DNA from: JABCPE02 sp963506915
GTDB taxonomy: Bacteria > Bacteroidota > Bacteroidia > Flavobacteriales > Weeksellaceae
Length of the DNA: 64,000 nt
Assembly: GCA_963506915.1 (NCBI GenBank)
Contig: CAUORE010000006.1
Coordinates: 1 to 64,000, forward strand
Reading direction: 5' to 3'
The notes under the pieces are model-generated. The model saw only the letters and a list, made by a program, of their open reading frames with translations, was not told the origin of the DNA and ran no database searches. Shown here piece by piece: positions 33,913 to 42,065 of this stretch. The first letter of the stretch is position 1, and the number at the start of each line of letters is the position of its first letter. A program made the translations under genes and the position numbers.

Positions 33913-36556
33913 GCCGCTCGTAATTACGCCAGAATCTAATTTTGTGAATGTAGGAGAGCGGACGAATGTCGCAGGATCAAAGAAATTTTTGAGGCTGATA
34001 GGCGAAGGGAATTTTACAGAGGCTTTAGAAATAGCCCGAAATCAGGTGGAGGGTGGAGCCCAGATTTTGGATGTAAATATGGATGACGGACTGATAGATG
34101 GGAAAGCCTCAATGGTGAAATTTCTCAATCTGATAGCTTCTGAGCCTGATATTGCTCGTATACCGATTATGATAGACTCTTCCCGTTGGGAGATTTTAGA
34201 AGCTGGTCTGCAGGTGGTTCAGGGAAAATCGGTGGTGAATTCCATTAGTTTAAAAGAGGGAGAAGAGGAATTTATCCGCCAAGCGAAAATTATAAAAAGA
34301 TACGGTGCGGCAGTTATTGTAATGGCTTTCGATGAAGTGAGCCAAGCCGATAATTACCAGCGAAGAATAGAAATAGCAGAGCGTTCGTATAAAATCTTGG
34401 TGGACAAGGTAGGTTTCCCGCCAGAAGATATTATTTTTGACCTTAATATTTTCCCTGTGGCTACGGGAATGGAGGAGCATAGGCGAAATGCAATTGATTT
34501 TATAGAAGCGACAAGGTGGGTTCGCCAGAATCTTCCATATGTGTCAGTGAGCGGCGGAGTTTCTAATGTTTCGTTTTCTTTTAGAGGAAATGATGCAGTG
34601 AGGGAAGCGATGCACTCGGTATTTCTATATCATGCCATAAAAGCAGGGATGAATATGGGAATTGTAAACCCTACGATGCTGGAAGTCTATGATGAAATCC
34701 CAAAAGACCTTTTGGAGCTGGTAGAAGATGTGATACTAGACCGAAGAGATGATGCTACGGAGCGTTTGCTGGATTATTCCGAAAAAGTAAAATCAGTCAA
34801 AAAAGAAAGAATAGAGGATTTGTCTTGGCGTGAACAGCCTTTGCAGGAACGAATTACCTATTCACTGGTAAAAGGCGTGGATAAATTTATAGAGGAAGAT
34901 ATGGATGCAGCCTTGAAGGAAGCGCGGCGACCACTGGATGTCATAGAAATCAACCTGATGACTGGGATGAGCGTAGTGGGAGATCTTTTCGGAAGTGGAA
35001 AAATGTTTCTTCCTCAGGTGGTGAAATCTGCAAGGGTGATGAAACGGGCAGTGGCTTATTTAGAGCCTTTTATAGAAGCAGAAAAAGACACTTCCAAGCC
35101 TTCTAATGGTAAAATTCTTTTGGCGACGGTGAAAGGCGATGTCCATGATATTGGTAAAAATATCGTGGGTGTGGTACTAGCGTGTAACAACTACGAAATT
35201 ATAGACTTAGGCGTGATGGTGCCTTGTGAAAAAATCATTCAGACAGCGATAGAACAAAAGGTGGATATCATCGGGCTGAGTGGTTTGATTACGCCGAGTT
35301 TGGATGAAATGGAATATGTAGCATCTGAACTAAACAGACAAAATCTGGATTTTCCACTATTGGTAGGAGGAGCGACAACTTCCAAAGCCCATACCGCTGT
35401 GAAAATTGCGCCAAAATATCGTAATACAGTCGTGCATGGCGGAGATGCCTCGCGGACGGTAAATATTGTAAATTCACTATTGAGTGAAGAAAAATCTGCT
35501 GAATACAAAAAAGAGCTTAAAAAGGAATATGATGAGTTTAGGGAGAAATTTTTAGCAAGACAAACAGACAAAGAATATGTGTCCATAGAGGAAGCAAGAG
35601 AAAAGAGATTTAAAATAGATTGGGAAAACGAAACCATCATTAAGCCTAAAAAATTAGGAATTATGGTGATTGAAAATCAGGATTTCCGTGAGCTTCTTCC
35701 TTTCGTGGATTGGTCTCCGTTTTTCCGAAGCTGGGATTTGCACGGCAGATATCCAAATATTTTAGAAGATGAAAAAGTAGGAGAACAGGCTCGTGAGCTT
35801 TGGGCTGATGCGCAGGTGATTTTAGATAAAATTCTAAATGAAAAACTGCTCAAAGCCAAGGCTATTTTTGGGCTTTTTCCAGCCAATTCTAACGACCGAG
35901 ATGATATTATTTTAGATAAAGATGGGGAAGAATTCGTTTTCCGAACACTTCGCCAGCAGTTGAAAAAATCGGCAGGGAAGGAGTATTTCGCTCTGTCGGA
36001 TTTTATAGCGCCGCAAAGCGCTGGAAAACAGGATTATATAGGTGCTTTTGCTGTGACGGCTGGCTTTGGTACGGATGAATTGGTGAAATATTATGAAGCT
36101 CAAAATGATGACTATTCTACCATCATGGCGAAGGCTTTGGCGGATAGGTTTGCGGAGGCGTTTGCGGAATTTCTGCATTGGAAAGTGAGAAAAGAATACT
36201 GGGGATATGCAGCGGATGAAAGCCTTAGCAATGAGGAGTTGATAGATGAGGAATACAAAGGTATCCGCCCTGCGCCAGGCTATCCAGCATGTCCAGACCA
36301 TTTGGAAAGGGCTACCATCTGGGAACTTCTGAAAGTGAAAGAAACCATCGGTATAGAGCTGATGGATGCTGGTTTGGCGATGTATCCTACGGCGGCGGTT
36401 TCGGGGTATTATTTTGCTAATGCAAAGGCAAAATATTTCGGTGTTGGTAAAATCTGTGAAGACCAGCTGAAAGACTATACCGAAAGAAAAGGCGTAGATG
36501 AGGAGTTTGCTAGAAAATGGCTGAGTCCTATTTTGGCAGGAAAACAAAGTATTTAA
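33884..36556 (+). CDS. metH: Methionine synthase, pterin, cobalamin and activation domains
   Basis: The 890-residue protein covers the pterin-binding domain (NVGERTNVAGSKKF; ARNQVEGGAQILDVNMDDG), the cobalamin-binding domain with the axial-histidine motif DVHDIGK (about residue 420) and the SGLITPSLDEM segment, and a C-terminal SAM-dependent reactivation domain (RPAPGYPACPDH, AVSGYYFANAKAKYF). It therefore transfers the methyl group from methyltetrahydrofolate via cobalamin to homocysteine held by the partner protein. The start ATG lies inside the preceding gene. It should work as a two-subunit enzyme with the product of the gene at 31134. Confidence 0.9.
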   Translation: MRYLKLSGLEPLVITPESNFVNVGERTNVAGSKKFLRLIGEGNFTEALEIARNQVEGGAQILDVNMDDGLIDGKASMVKFLNLIASEPDIARIPIMIDSSRWEILEAGLQVVQGKSVVNSISLKEGEEEFIRQAKIIKRYGAAVIVMAFDEVSQADNYQRRIEIAERSYKILVDKVGFPPEDIIFDLNIFPVATGMEEHRRNAIDFIEATRWVRQNLPYVSVSGGVSNVSFSFRGNDAVREAMHSVFLYHAIKAGMNMGIVNPTMLEVYDEIPKDLLELVEDVILDRRDDATERLLDYSEKVKSVKKERIEDLSWREQPLQERITYSLVKGVDKFIEEDMDAALKEARRPLDVIEINLMTGMSVVGDLFGSGKMFLPQVVKSARVMKRAVAYLEPFIEAEKDTSKPSNGKILLATVKGDVHDIGKNIVGVVLACNNYEIIDLGVMVPCEKIIQTAIEQKVDIIGLSGLITPSLDEMEYVASELNRQNLDFPLLVGGATTSKAHTAVKIAPKYRNTVVHGGDASRTVNIVNSLLSEEKSAEYKKELKKEYDEFREKFLARQTDKEYVSIEEAREKRFKIDWENETIIKPKKLGIMVIENQDFRELLPFVDWSPFFRSWDLHGRYPNILEDEKVGEQARELWADAQVILDKILNEKLLKAKAIFGLFPANSNDRDDIILDKDGEEFVFRTLRQQLKKSAGKEYFALSDFIAPQSAGKQDYIGAFAVTAGFGTDELVKYYEAQNDDYSTIMAKALADRFAEAFAEFLHWKVRKEYWGYAADESLSNEELIDEEYKGIRPAPGYPACPDHLERATIWELLKVKETIGIELMDAGLAMYPTAAVSGYYFANAKAKYFGVGKICEDQLKDYTERKGVDEEFARKWLSPILAGKQSI

Positions 36557-36580
36557 AGCAAGTTTGAACAGAGAAAGAGT

Positions 36581-36826
36581 TTGTATGCATTATTCTTATT
36601 ATTTAGGAATAAATGTTTGGGGATAGGAGCAGGAAATAGAGCCTATCAATGCGGACAGGCCAGACCAAAACATAATTTGTCTGCTGGGCTGAAATACCTT
36701 TTAACCAATGATTTACAATTAGATGCCATAGCAGGATTTTCTGTTTTTAAATCGGAATCAGATAATTTCGTAGCTTTGGGCGTAGCATATAGATTTAAAA
36801 ATAAACAACAAAATAGACAATCATGA
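36581..36826 (+). pseudogene. Remnant of an outer-membrane transporter (MetA-pathway type)
   Basis: Only the last 40-45 codons look like protein: HNLSAGLKYLLTN, DLQLDAIAGFSVFK and FVALGVAYRFK resemble the final strands of an outer-membrane barrel transporter of PF13557 type, where the C-terminal aromatic strand is conserved. The frame upstream of about 36650 has no matching sequence, and the 5' part of such a gene is missing. The remnant's TGA overlaps the metF ATG (ATGA at 36823-36826), which may still couple translation. I regard it as a gene remnant. Confidence 0.5.
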
Positions 36827-37779
36827 AAGTAACAGAACACATAGAAAAAGCCAATGGCAAGACCCTTTTTTCGTTTGAGATTTTACCACCACTTAAAGGA
36901 CAGAATATCAATTTGTTTTTTGATGCTATAGACCCTCTTTTGGAGTATAATCCTAGTTTTATTAATGTGACTTATCACAGAGAAGAATACGAATATGTAG
37001 AGCATGAAAATGGGCTATTGGAAAGGAGAGTGGTGAGAAAGCGCCCAGGAACAGTGGGTATCTGCGCAGCAATTCAGAACAGATATCATATAGATGCTAT
37101 TCCGCATATCTTGTGTGGAGGCTTTAACAGGGAGGAAACGGAGAATTTCCTGATAGATTTGGATTTCTTGGAGATAGATAATGTGATGGCTCTTCGTGGT
37201 GATGTGATGAAGTCTGAGACATATTTCAAGCCAGAAAAAAACGGAAACGCTCACGCCTCTGAATTGGTTCATCAAATCAAACAAATGAACGATGGGATTT
37301 ATCTTGACCATAATATAGAACTGCCATCGCCGACCAATTTCTGCATTGGCGTTGCCGGTTATCCAGAGAAACATATGGAGGCGGCGAGTCTGCATCAGGA
37401 TATAATGAACTTGAAGAAAAAACAAGAAGCAGGAGCGGACTATGTGGTGACGCAGATGTTTTTTGATAATCAAAAATTCTTTGAATTCGTGGATAAATGC
37501 AGAGAAGAGGGCATAACTATTCCGATAATCCCAGGGCTGAAGCCTATCACTGCAAAAAGCCAGTTGAGCATGCTTCCGTATCGTTTTAAGGTGGATTTAC
37601 CAGATGATTTGGTGATTGAAATTACAAAATGTAAAACCGCTGCAGATGTGAAACAGGTAGGAATAGAATGGTGTACAGCCCAAAGTAAAGAGCTGAAAGA
37701 AAGAGGCGTTCCTGCACTGCATTACTATTCCATGGGACGCAGCGAAGGGGTGAAACAGATAGTAAATGAAGTTTTTTAA
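36823..37779 (+). CDS. metF: 5,10-methylenetetrahydrofolate reductase
   Basis: The 318-residue protein is a FAD-dependent TIM-barrel reductase that makes 5-methyltetrahydrofolate for methionine synthase. It shows FSFEILPPLKG at residues 16-26 (catalytic glutamate), the NVTYHREEYE segment, VMALRGD at about residue 124 and QMFFDNQKFFEFVD. It is the last gene of the methionine region, starting as part of an ATGA overlap with a transporter remnant and followed by a terminator at 37793. Its product feeds MetH in the same region. Confidence 0.92.
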   Translation: MKVTEHIEKANGKTLFSFEILPPLKGQNINLFFDAIDPLLEYNPSFINVTYHREEYEYVEHENGLLERRVVRKRPGTVGICAAIQNRYHIDAIPHILCGGFNREETENFLIDLDFLEIDNVMALRGDVMKSETYFKPEKNGNAHASELVHQIKQMNDGIYLDHNIELPSPTNFCIGVAGYPEKHMEAASLHQDIMNLKKKQEAGADYVVTQMFFDNQKFFEFVDKCREEGITIPIIPGLKPITAKSQLSMLPYRFKVDLPDDLVIEITKCKTAADVKQVGIEWCTAQSKELKERGVPALHYYSMGRSEGVKQIVNEVF

Positions 37780-37792
37780 AACGATAAAGTTT

Positions 37793-37830
37793 AAATAAGG
37801 AAGTTCTGTTTCATGGGACTTTCTTATTTT
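37793..37830 (+). terminator. Intrinsic terminator after metF
   Basis: AAATAAGGAAGT at 37793-37804 pairs with ACTTTCTTATTT at 37818-37829 with one wobble pair and is followed by T residues. It closes the methionine region. Confidence 0.75.
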
Positions 37831-37931
37831 ATGTTTAAATATTTAAAATTTATATTTATGTCTAAATATAGAGGTGTTCAGTAGGTGGTGATTTTATGTT
37901 TAGTTTTTTTTCTTGAAAAAATAAAGTTTTT

Positions 37932-37965
37932 TTTGATGTGTAATGTAATTAAAATTTTATCTTTG
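37932..37965 (+). promoter_or_regulatory. Candidate promoter of the acyl-CoA ligase gene
   Basis: TTTG at 37932-37935 and TATCTTTG at 37958-37965, about 22 bases apart, resemble the -33/-7 pair. The start codon is 20 bases downstream. Confidence 0.6.
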
Positions 37966-37985
37966 CAACACTTAATAACATATTT

Positions 37986-39761
37986 ATGAGCGTACTCAAA
38001 TTAATTCATAATAATACTAAAACCATTGGGGATTTACCAGCTTTGTCTTTTAGGGAAAATGGAGTTTGGAAAACAAAGAACTGGAGGGAATTTGGAGAGG
38101 ATTTAGCCCAAATTTCTAATGCTCTTAGCAGTCTTGGAATGGGGGCAGGAGACAGGCTAGCGATTTTTTCTGATAATTCCAAAGACTGGGTGTTGGTGGA
38201 TTTTGCCAATCAGTCATTAGGAGCTGTTACAGTGCCTATTTACGCTACGAATAGTAAGGAGCAGGTGGAATTTATCCTAAGACAAACAGAGATAAAGGTA
38301 ATTTTGGTAGGAGCAGAGAAGCAGCTGGAGATAGTTAGAGAAATTAAACAAAATTCTGAGTTTGCTGATTTACAGGTGATTTCTTCTGTTCAGTTGGAAA
38401 ATTCTACAGAGCAGGAATATTACCTTCCTAAATGGATGGATGCTTATGATAAAGAATTCCAATATAGAGATATAGATATAAACAGCATAGCTACAATACT
38501 TTACACCTCTGGGACGACAGGAACACCGAAGGGAGTGGTACTTACGCATAAGAATTTTTATGCTGTGATTAAAGCACATAAAGAATTTTTTAATATAGAG
38601 AACCTTCATAACAAGGTTTCTATGGCGTTTTTGCCGCTGAGCCATATTTTTGAGCGTGGATGGTCTTCTTTTGTTTTTTCAACAGGAGGTCATGTGGCGG
38701 TTTTAGACAATCCAAAAGATGTTTCGCAGGCTTTGAAAGAAGTTAAACCTTGGGCAATGTGTTCTGTTCCAAGGCTTTATGAGAAAATTTATCAAGTTTT
38801 GCTTAATAAAATAGAAGGTTCTAGCAGCCTGAAACAAGAATTTTTCCGTAGAGCGCTTAGAATAGGCGTAAAATACTCAGAAAGAGTAAGAAAAGGAGAA
38901 AAAATTCCGTTTTTATTAGGATTGAAATATAAATTTTATTCGGCTTTGGTTTTTAAGAAAATCAGAAACGAACTTGGAGGAAACCTCAGCTTTATGCCTG
39001 TGGGAGGAGCAATGCTGAAAAAAGAAATTTCAGAGTTTTTCGCTGCCATAGGAATGCCTATAATCGTAGGATATGGGTTGTCTGAGACTTGCGCTACGGT
39101 TACCGCGTATCCGAATGTGAATTTCGTTCACGGAAGTGTGGGAGTTGCCCTGCCAGGAGTTAAAATAAAGATAGGAGAAGAAAATGAGATTTTGGTGAAG
39201 TATGATGGGGTGATGAAGGAATATTACAAAAATCTAGAGGAAACAGCGAAAGTTTTTACCACAGATGGATATTTCCGAACAGGAGATGCTGGGCGTATCG
39301 ATGAGGATGGAAATCTCTATATAGTGGATAGAATAAAGGATCTGATGAAGACTTCCAATGGGAAATACATCGCGCCGCAGTCTATCGAAATCCCATTGCA
39401 GACGCATCCGAGCATTTCGCAAGCGCTTGTAGTAGCGGAAGGAAAACCATATGTGACTTCGTTCATCGTTCCTAATTTTGAGGCGCTTTCTCAGGAGTTG
39501 GCTGAGTTTAAGGATTATCTAAAATTGACCCTTGCAGAAAAAATGAAACTCTTGGAAATGCCGAATATAAAAGAGAAATTCCAAAAAATCATAGCAGAGG
39601 TGCAGAAAGGACAATCTTCCTATGAGCACATTAAAAAATTCATGCTGCTTCCAGAGGAATTTACCATCGAAAGGGGAGAGCTTACTCCTACTTTGAAAAT
39701 TAAAAGAAAAGTAGTGATGGACAAGCTTCGCCACGAAATAGAGCGAATTTATAAAGATTAG
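37986..39761 (+). CDS. Long-chain fatty acid--CoA ligase (AMP-forming)
   Basis: The 591-residue protein belongs to the adenylate-forming ligases. Motif A3 TILYTSGTTGTPKGVVLTHK is at about residues 167-186, the A5-like region is VGYGLSETCATVTAYP and TGDAGRIDEDGNLYI is the A7-type motif; IKDLMKTSNGKYIAPQ holds the catalytic lysine region. Such enzymes activate fatty acids to acyl-CoA via acyl-AMP at the cytoplasmic membrane. It has its own promoter and terminator and no evident relation to its neighbours. Confidence 0.88.
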   Translation: MSVLKLIHNNTKTIGDLPALSFRENGVWKTKNWREFGEDLAQISNALSSLGMGAGDRLAIFSDNSKDWVLVDFANQSLGAVTVPIYATNSKEQVEFILRQTEIKVILVGAEKQLEIVREIKQNSEFADLQVISSVQLENSTEQEYYLPKWMDAYDKEFQYRDIDINSIATILYTSGTTGTPKGVVLTHKNFYAVIKAHKEFFNIENLHNKVSMAFLPLSHIFERGWSSFVFSTGGHVAVLDNPKDVSQALKEVKPWAMCSVPRLYEKIYQVLLNKIEGSSSLKQEFFRRALRIGVKYSERVRKGEKIPFLLGLKYKFYSALVFKKIRNELGGNLSFMPVGGAMLKKEISEFFAAIGMPIIVGYGLSETCATVTAYPNVNFVHGSVGVALPGVKIKIGEENEILVKYDGVMKEYYKNLEETAKVFTTDGYFRTGDAGRIDEDGNLYIVDRIKDLMKTSNGKYIAPQSIEIPLQTHPSISQALVVAEGKPYVTSFIVPNFEALSQELAEFKDYLKLTLAEKMKLLEMPNIKEKFQKIIAEVQKGQSSYEHIKKFMLLPEEFTIERGELTPTLKIKRKVVMDKLRHEIERIYKD

Positions 39762-39783
39762 TTTAAAATATTATTTATTATCA

Positions 39784-39826
39784 AGAAGAACTTTTGTCAG
39801 TAATGATGAAAGTTCTTTGTATTTTT
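39784..39826 (+). terminator. Intrinsic terminator after the acyl-CoA ligase gene
   Basis: AAGAACTTT at 39786-39794 pairs with AAAGTTCTT at 39809-39817 around a 14-base loop, followed by a T-rich run. Confidence 0.7.
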
Positions 39827-39965
39827 AGTCATGATTTTATTTTTTAAAATTGATAAATAAGACAATTTGTCATTCTTTGCTTCGAAAATAGTAATGGTAT
39901 AAATATTGACAAAATCAAAGTGTAGAAATTAAAATAATTATTAATAAAAAAGAATATAAAATATT

Positions 39966-41870
39966 ATGAGCAAAATTATAGGAATTGACTTAGGAACAAC
40001 AAATTCATGTGTGGCAGTAATGGAGGGTAAAGACCCAGTAGTAATCCCAAATGCAGAAGGAAAAAGAACAACGCCTTCTATCGTAGCATTTACAGAGGAT
40101 GGCGAAAGAAAAGTGGGAGACCCAGCTAAAAGACAGGCCGTAACAAACCCAAAGAAAACCGTTTATTCTATCAAGAGATTCATAGGAACACAGTTCTCAA
40201 AAGATAAAGAGGAAATCTCAAGAGTTCCGTATGAAGTAGTAGGCGGACCAAATGACACTGTAAAAGTAAAAATAGATGATAGAGAATACACAACACAGGA
40301 AATCTCTGCAATGATTCTTCAAAAAATGAAGAAAACAGCTGAAGATTACCTTGGACAAGAGGTTTCAAGAGCGGTAATTACCGTGCCAGCTTACTTTAAT
40401 GATGCACAAAGACAGGCAACTAAAGAAGCGGGAGAAATCGCAGGTCTTAAAGTAGAAAGAATCATCAACGAACCTACGGCAGCAGCTTTGGCTTACGGAT
40501 TAGACAAAGTAGGTAAAAAAGACATGAATGTAGTAGTGTTTGACTGTGGTGGTGGTACGCATGATGTCTCTGTATTGGAGATGTATGAAGTGGATGGAAA
40601 TGCTTCTTTCGAAGTGAAAGCTACGGATGGAGACACTCACCTTGGAGGAGATGACTTTGATAATGTAATCATCGACTGGATGGCAGAAGAGTTTAAAAAT
40701 GAAGAAGGTGTAGATTTAAAAACTGACCCTATCGCGCTTCAAAGATTGAAAGAAGCGGCTGAAAAAGCAAAAGTAGAGCTTTCTTCTTCTACACAAACGG
40801 AAATCAACCTTCCGTACATCACAGCTACGGCTTCTGGACCAAAACACTTGGTGAAAACTTTGACAAGAGCGAAGTTTGAACAATTGGCTCACAACCTTAT
40901 CGAGAGAACGATAGAACCTTGTAAATCAGCTTTGGCTAATGCAGGAATGAGCGTTTCTGATATTGATGAAATTATCTTAGTGGGTGGTTCTACCAGAATT
41001 CCAGCAATTCAGGAAGCGGTAGAGAAATTTTTCGGAAAAGCGCCATCTAAAGGAGTAAACCCAGATGAAGTAGTGGCTATCGGTGCGGCTATCCAAGGGG
41101 GGGTTCTTACAGGAGATGTGAAAGATGTATTGCTATTAGATGTTACACCGCTTTCTCTTGGAATCGAGACTATGGGGTCTGTATTTACAAAACTAATCGA
41201 AGCAAATACGACTATCCCTACAAGAAAATCAGAGGTGTTCTCTACAGCGGCGGACAATCAGCCAGCGGTTACCATCAGGGTAGGACAAGGTGAGAGACCA
41301 ATGTTTAACGATAATAAAGAAATCGGTAGATTTGACTTGGTAGATATTCCACCAGCGCCAAGAGGTGTTCCACAGATTGAAGTAACTTTTGATATAGATG
41401 CTAACGGTATCCTTAGCGTTTCTGCAAAGGACAAAGGAACAGGAAAAGAGCAGTCTATAAAAATTCAAGCAAGTTCTGGACTTTCTGAAGCGGAAATCGA
41501 AAGAATGAAAAAAGAAGCTGAAGAAAACGCTTCTGCCGATGCGAAGAAAAAAGAAGATGCGGAAGTAATGAACAAAGCTGATGGACTGATTTTCCAAACT
41601 GAAAAACAGCTGAAAGAATTTGGAGACAAACTTTCTGCAGACAAAAAAGCCGGAATAGAAACAGCATTAGCAGAGTTGAAAACAGCTTACGAAACTAAAA
41701 ATGTAGAAGTTATCAAGCCTAAAACAGAAGCATTAGATGCAGCATGGATGGCAGCCTCTGAAGAACTCTACAAAGCTCAAGCCGAAGCACAGCCAAATGC
41801 AGGTGCAGCAGGTGGTCAGCAGCAAGGCGGAGACAATGTCCAAGATGCAGACTTTGAAGAAGTAAAATAA
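39966..41870 (+). CDS. dnaK: Molecular chaperone DnaK
   Basis: The 634-residue Hsp70 begins with the ATPase signature IIGIDLGTTNSCVAVMEG, contains VITVPAYFNDAQRQATKEAGEIAGL and the phosphate-binding VFDCGGGTHDVSVLE. The substrate domain has LLLDVTPLSLGIETMG (about residue 395) and the C-terminal lid ends in a glutamine- and glycine-rich tail plus the DADFEEVK end. It folds cytoplasmic proteins with DnaJ and GrpE. Neither dnaJ nor grpE is adjacent, so it is encoded alone. No clear TAnnTTTG promoter was found in the 200 nt leader. A strong hairpin follows the stop. Confidence 0.96.
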   Translation: MSKIIGIDLGTTNSCVAVMEGKDPVVIPNAEGKRTTPSIVAFTEDGERKVGDPAKRQAVTNPKKTVYSIKRFIGTQFSKDKEEISRVPYEVVGGPNDTVKVKIDDREYTTQEISAMILQKMKKTAEDYLGQEVSRAVITVPAYFNDAQRQATKEAGEIAGLKVERIINEPTAAALAYGLDKVGKKDMNVVVFDCGGGTHDVSVLEMYEVDGNASFEVKATDGDTHLGGDDFDNVIIDWMAEEFKNEEGVDLKTDPIALQRLKEAAEKAKVELSSSTQTEINLPYITATASGPKHLVKTLTRAKFEQLAHNLIERTIEPCKSALANAGMSVSDIDEIILVGGSTRIPAIQEAVEKFFGKAPSKGVNPDEVVAIGAAIQGGVLTGDVKDVLLLDVTPLSLGIETMGSVFTKLIEANTTIPTRKSEVFSTAADNQPAVTIRVGQGERPMFNDNKEIGRFDLVDIPPAPRGVPQIEVTFDIDANGILSVSAKDKGTGKEQSIKIQASSGLSEAEIERMKKEAEENASADAKKKEDAEVMNKADGLIFQTEKQLKEFGDKLSADKKAGIETALAELKTAYETKNVEVIKPKTEALDAAWMAASEELYKAQAEAQPNAGAAGGQQQGGDNVQDADFEEVK

Positions 41871-41876
41871 ATAGTT

Positions 41877-41926
41877 TTTTCATAGAAAATTCCTTCTTCC
41901 CAAATTTGGGAGGAAGGAATTTTTTT
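41877..41926 (+). terminator. dnaK terminator hairpin, copy 1 of a duplicated hairpin
   Basis: A 19-base-pair stem spans 41886-41923 with one G-U pair, centred between 41904 and 41905, and ends in a T-run. The region from TTTTCATAG at 41877 has about 44 of 50 positions in common with 45244-45293. In the stem, substitutions occur as compensating pairs. The two copies bracket the mcrBC genes. Confidence 0.85.
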
Positions 41927-41970
41927 GTTTTTTTGGGGGAAAATGAACTCGGAAAAAACGGAGTTTTTGT

Positions 41971-41996
41971 GGTTTGGGGAGGGGGGAGCGCGGGGG
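41971..41996 (+). other. G-rich tract upstream of mcrB
   Basis: This 26-base stretch contains runs of four, six and five guanines (41976-41979, 41981-41986, 41992-41996) inside strongly AT-rich DNA. It could form a two-layer G-quadruplex or be a signal of DNA with another origin. It lies just upstream of the mcrB promoter element. Confidence 0.55.
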
Positions 41997-42005
41997 AAAT
42001 TTTAG

Positions 42006-42013
42006 TATATTTG
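42006..42013 (+). promoter_or_regulatory. Candidate -7 promoter element of mcrBC
   Basis: TATATTTG matches TAnnTTTG and lies 53 bases upstream of the chosen mcrB start. No TTG is seen about 20 bases upstream; the G-rich tract occupies that position. Confidence 0.5.
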
Positions 42014-42065
42014 TGGCTAATGATTTTATAGAGATGTAAATAATCAAAAATTGAAAAAAAGGATT

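Noticed and set aside
35912..36547. A 211-codon open frame antisense to metH
   Set aside because: It is a shadow of the strongly supported pterin-cobalamin reading frame, with composition typical of the antisense strand and no recognisable domain.
39827..39965. Promoter or heat-shock element before dnaK
   Set aside because: The leader is AT-rich with several TTTG words but no well-spaced -33/-7 pair and no CIRCE-like inverted repeat that I could identify.
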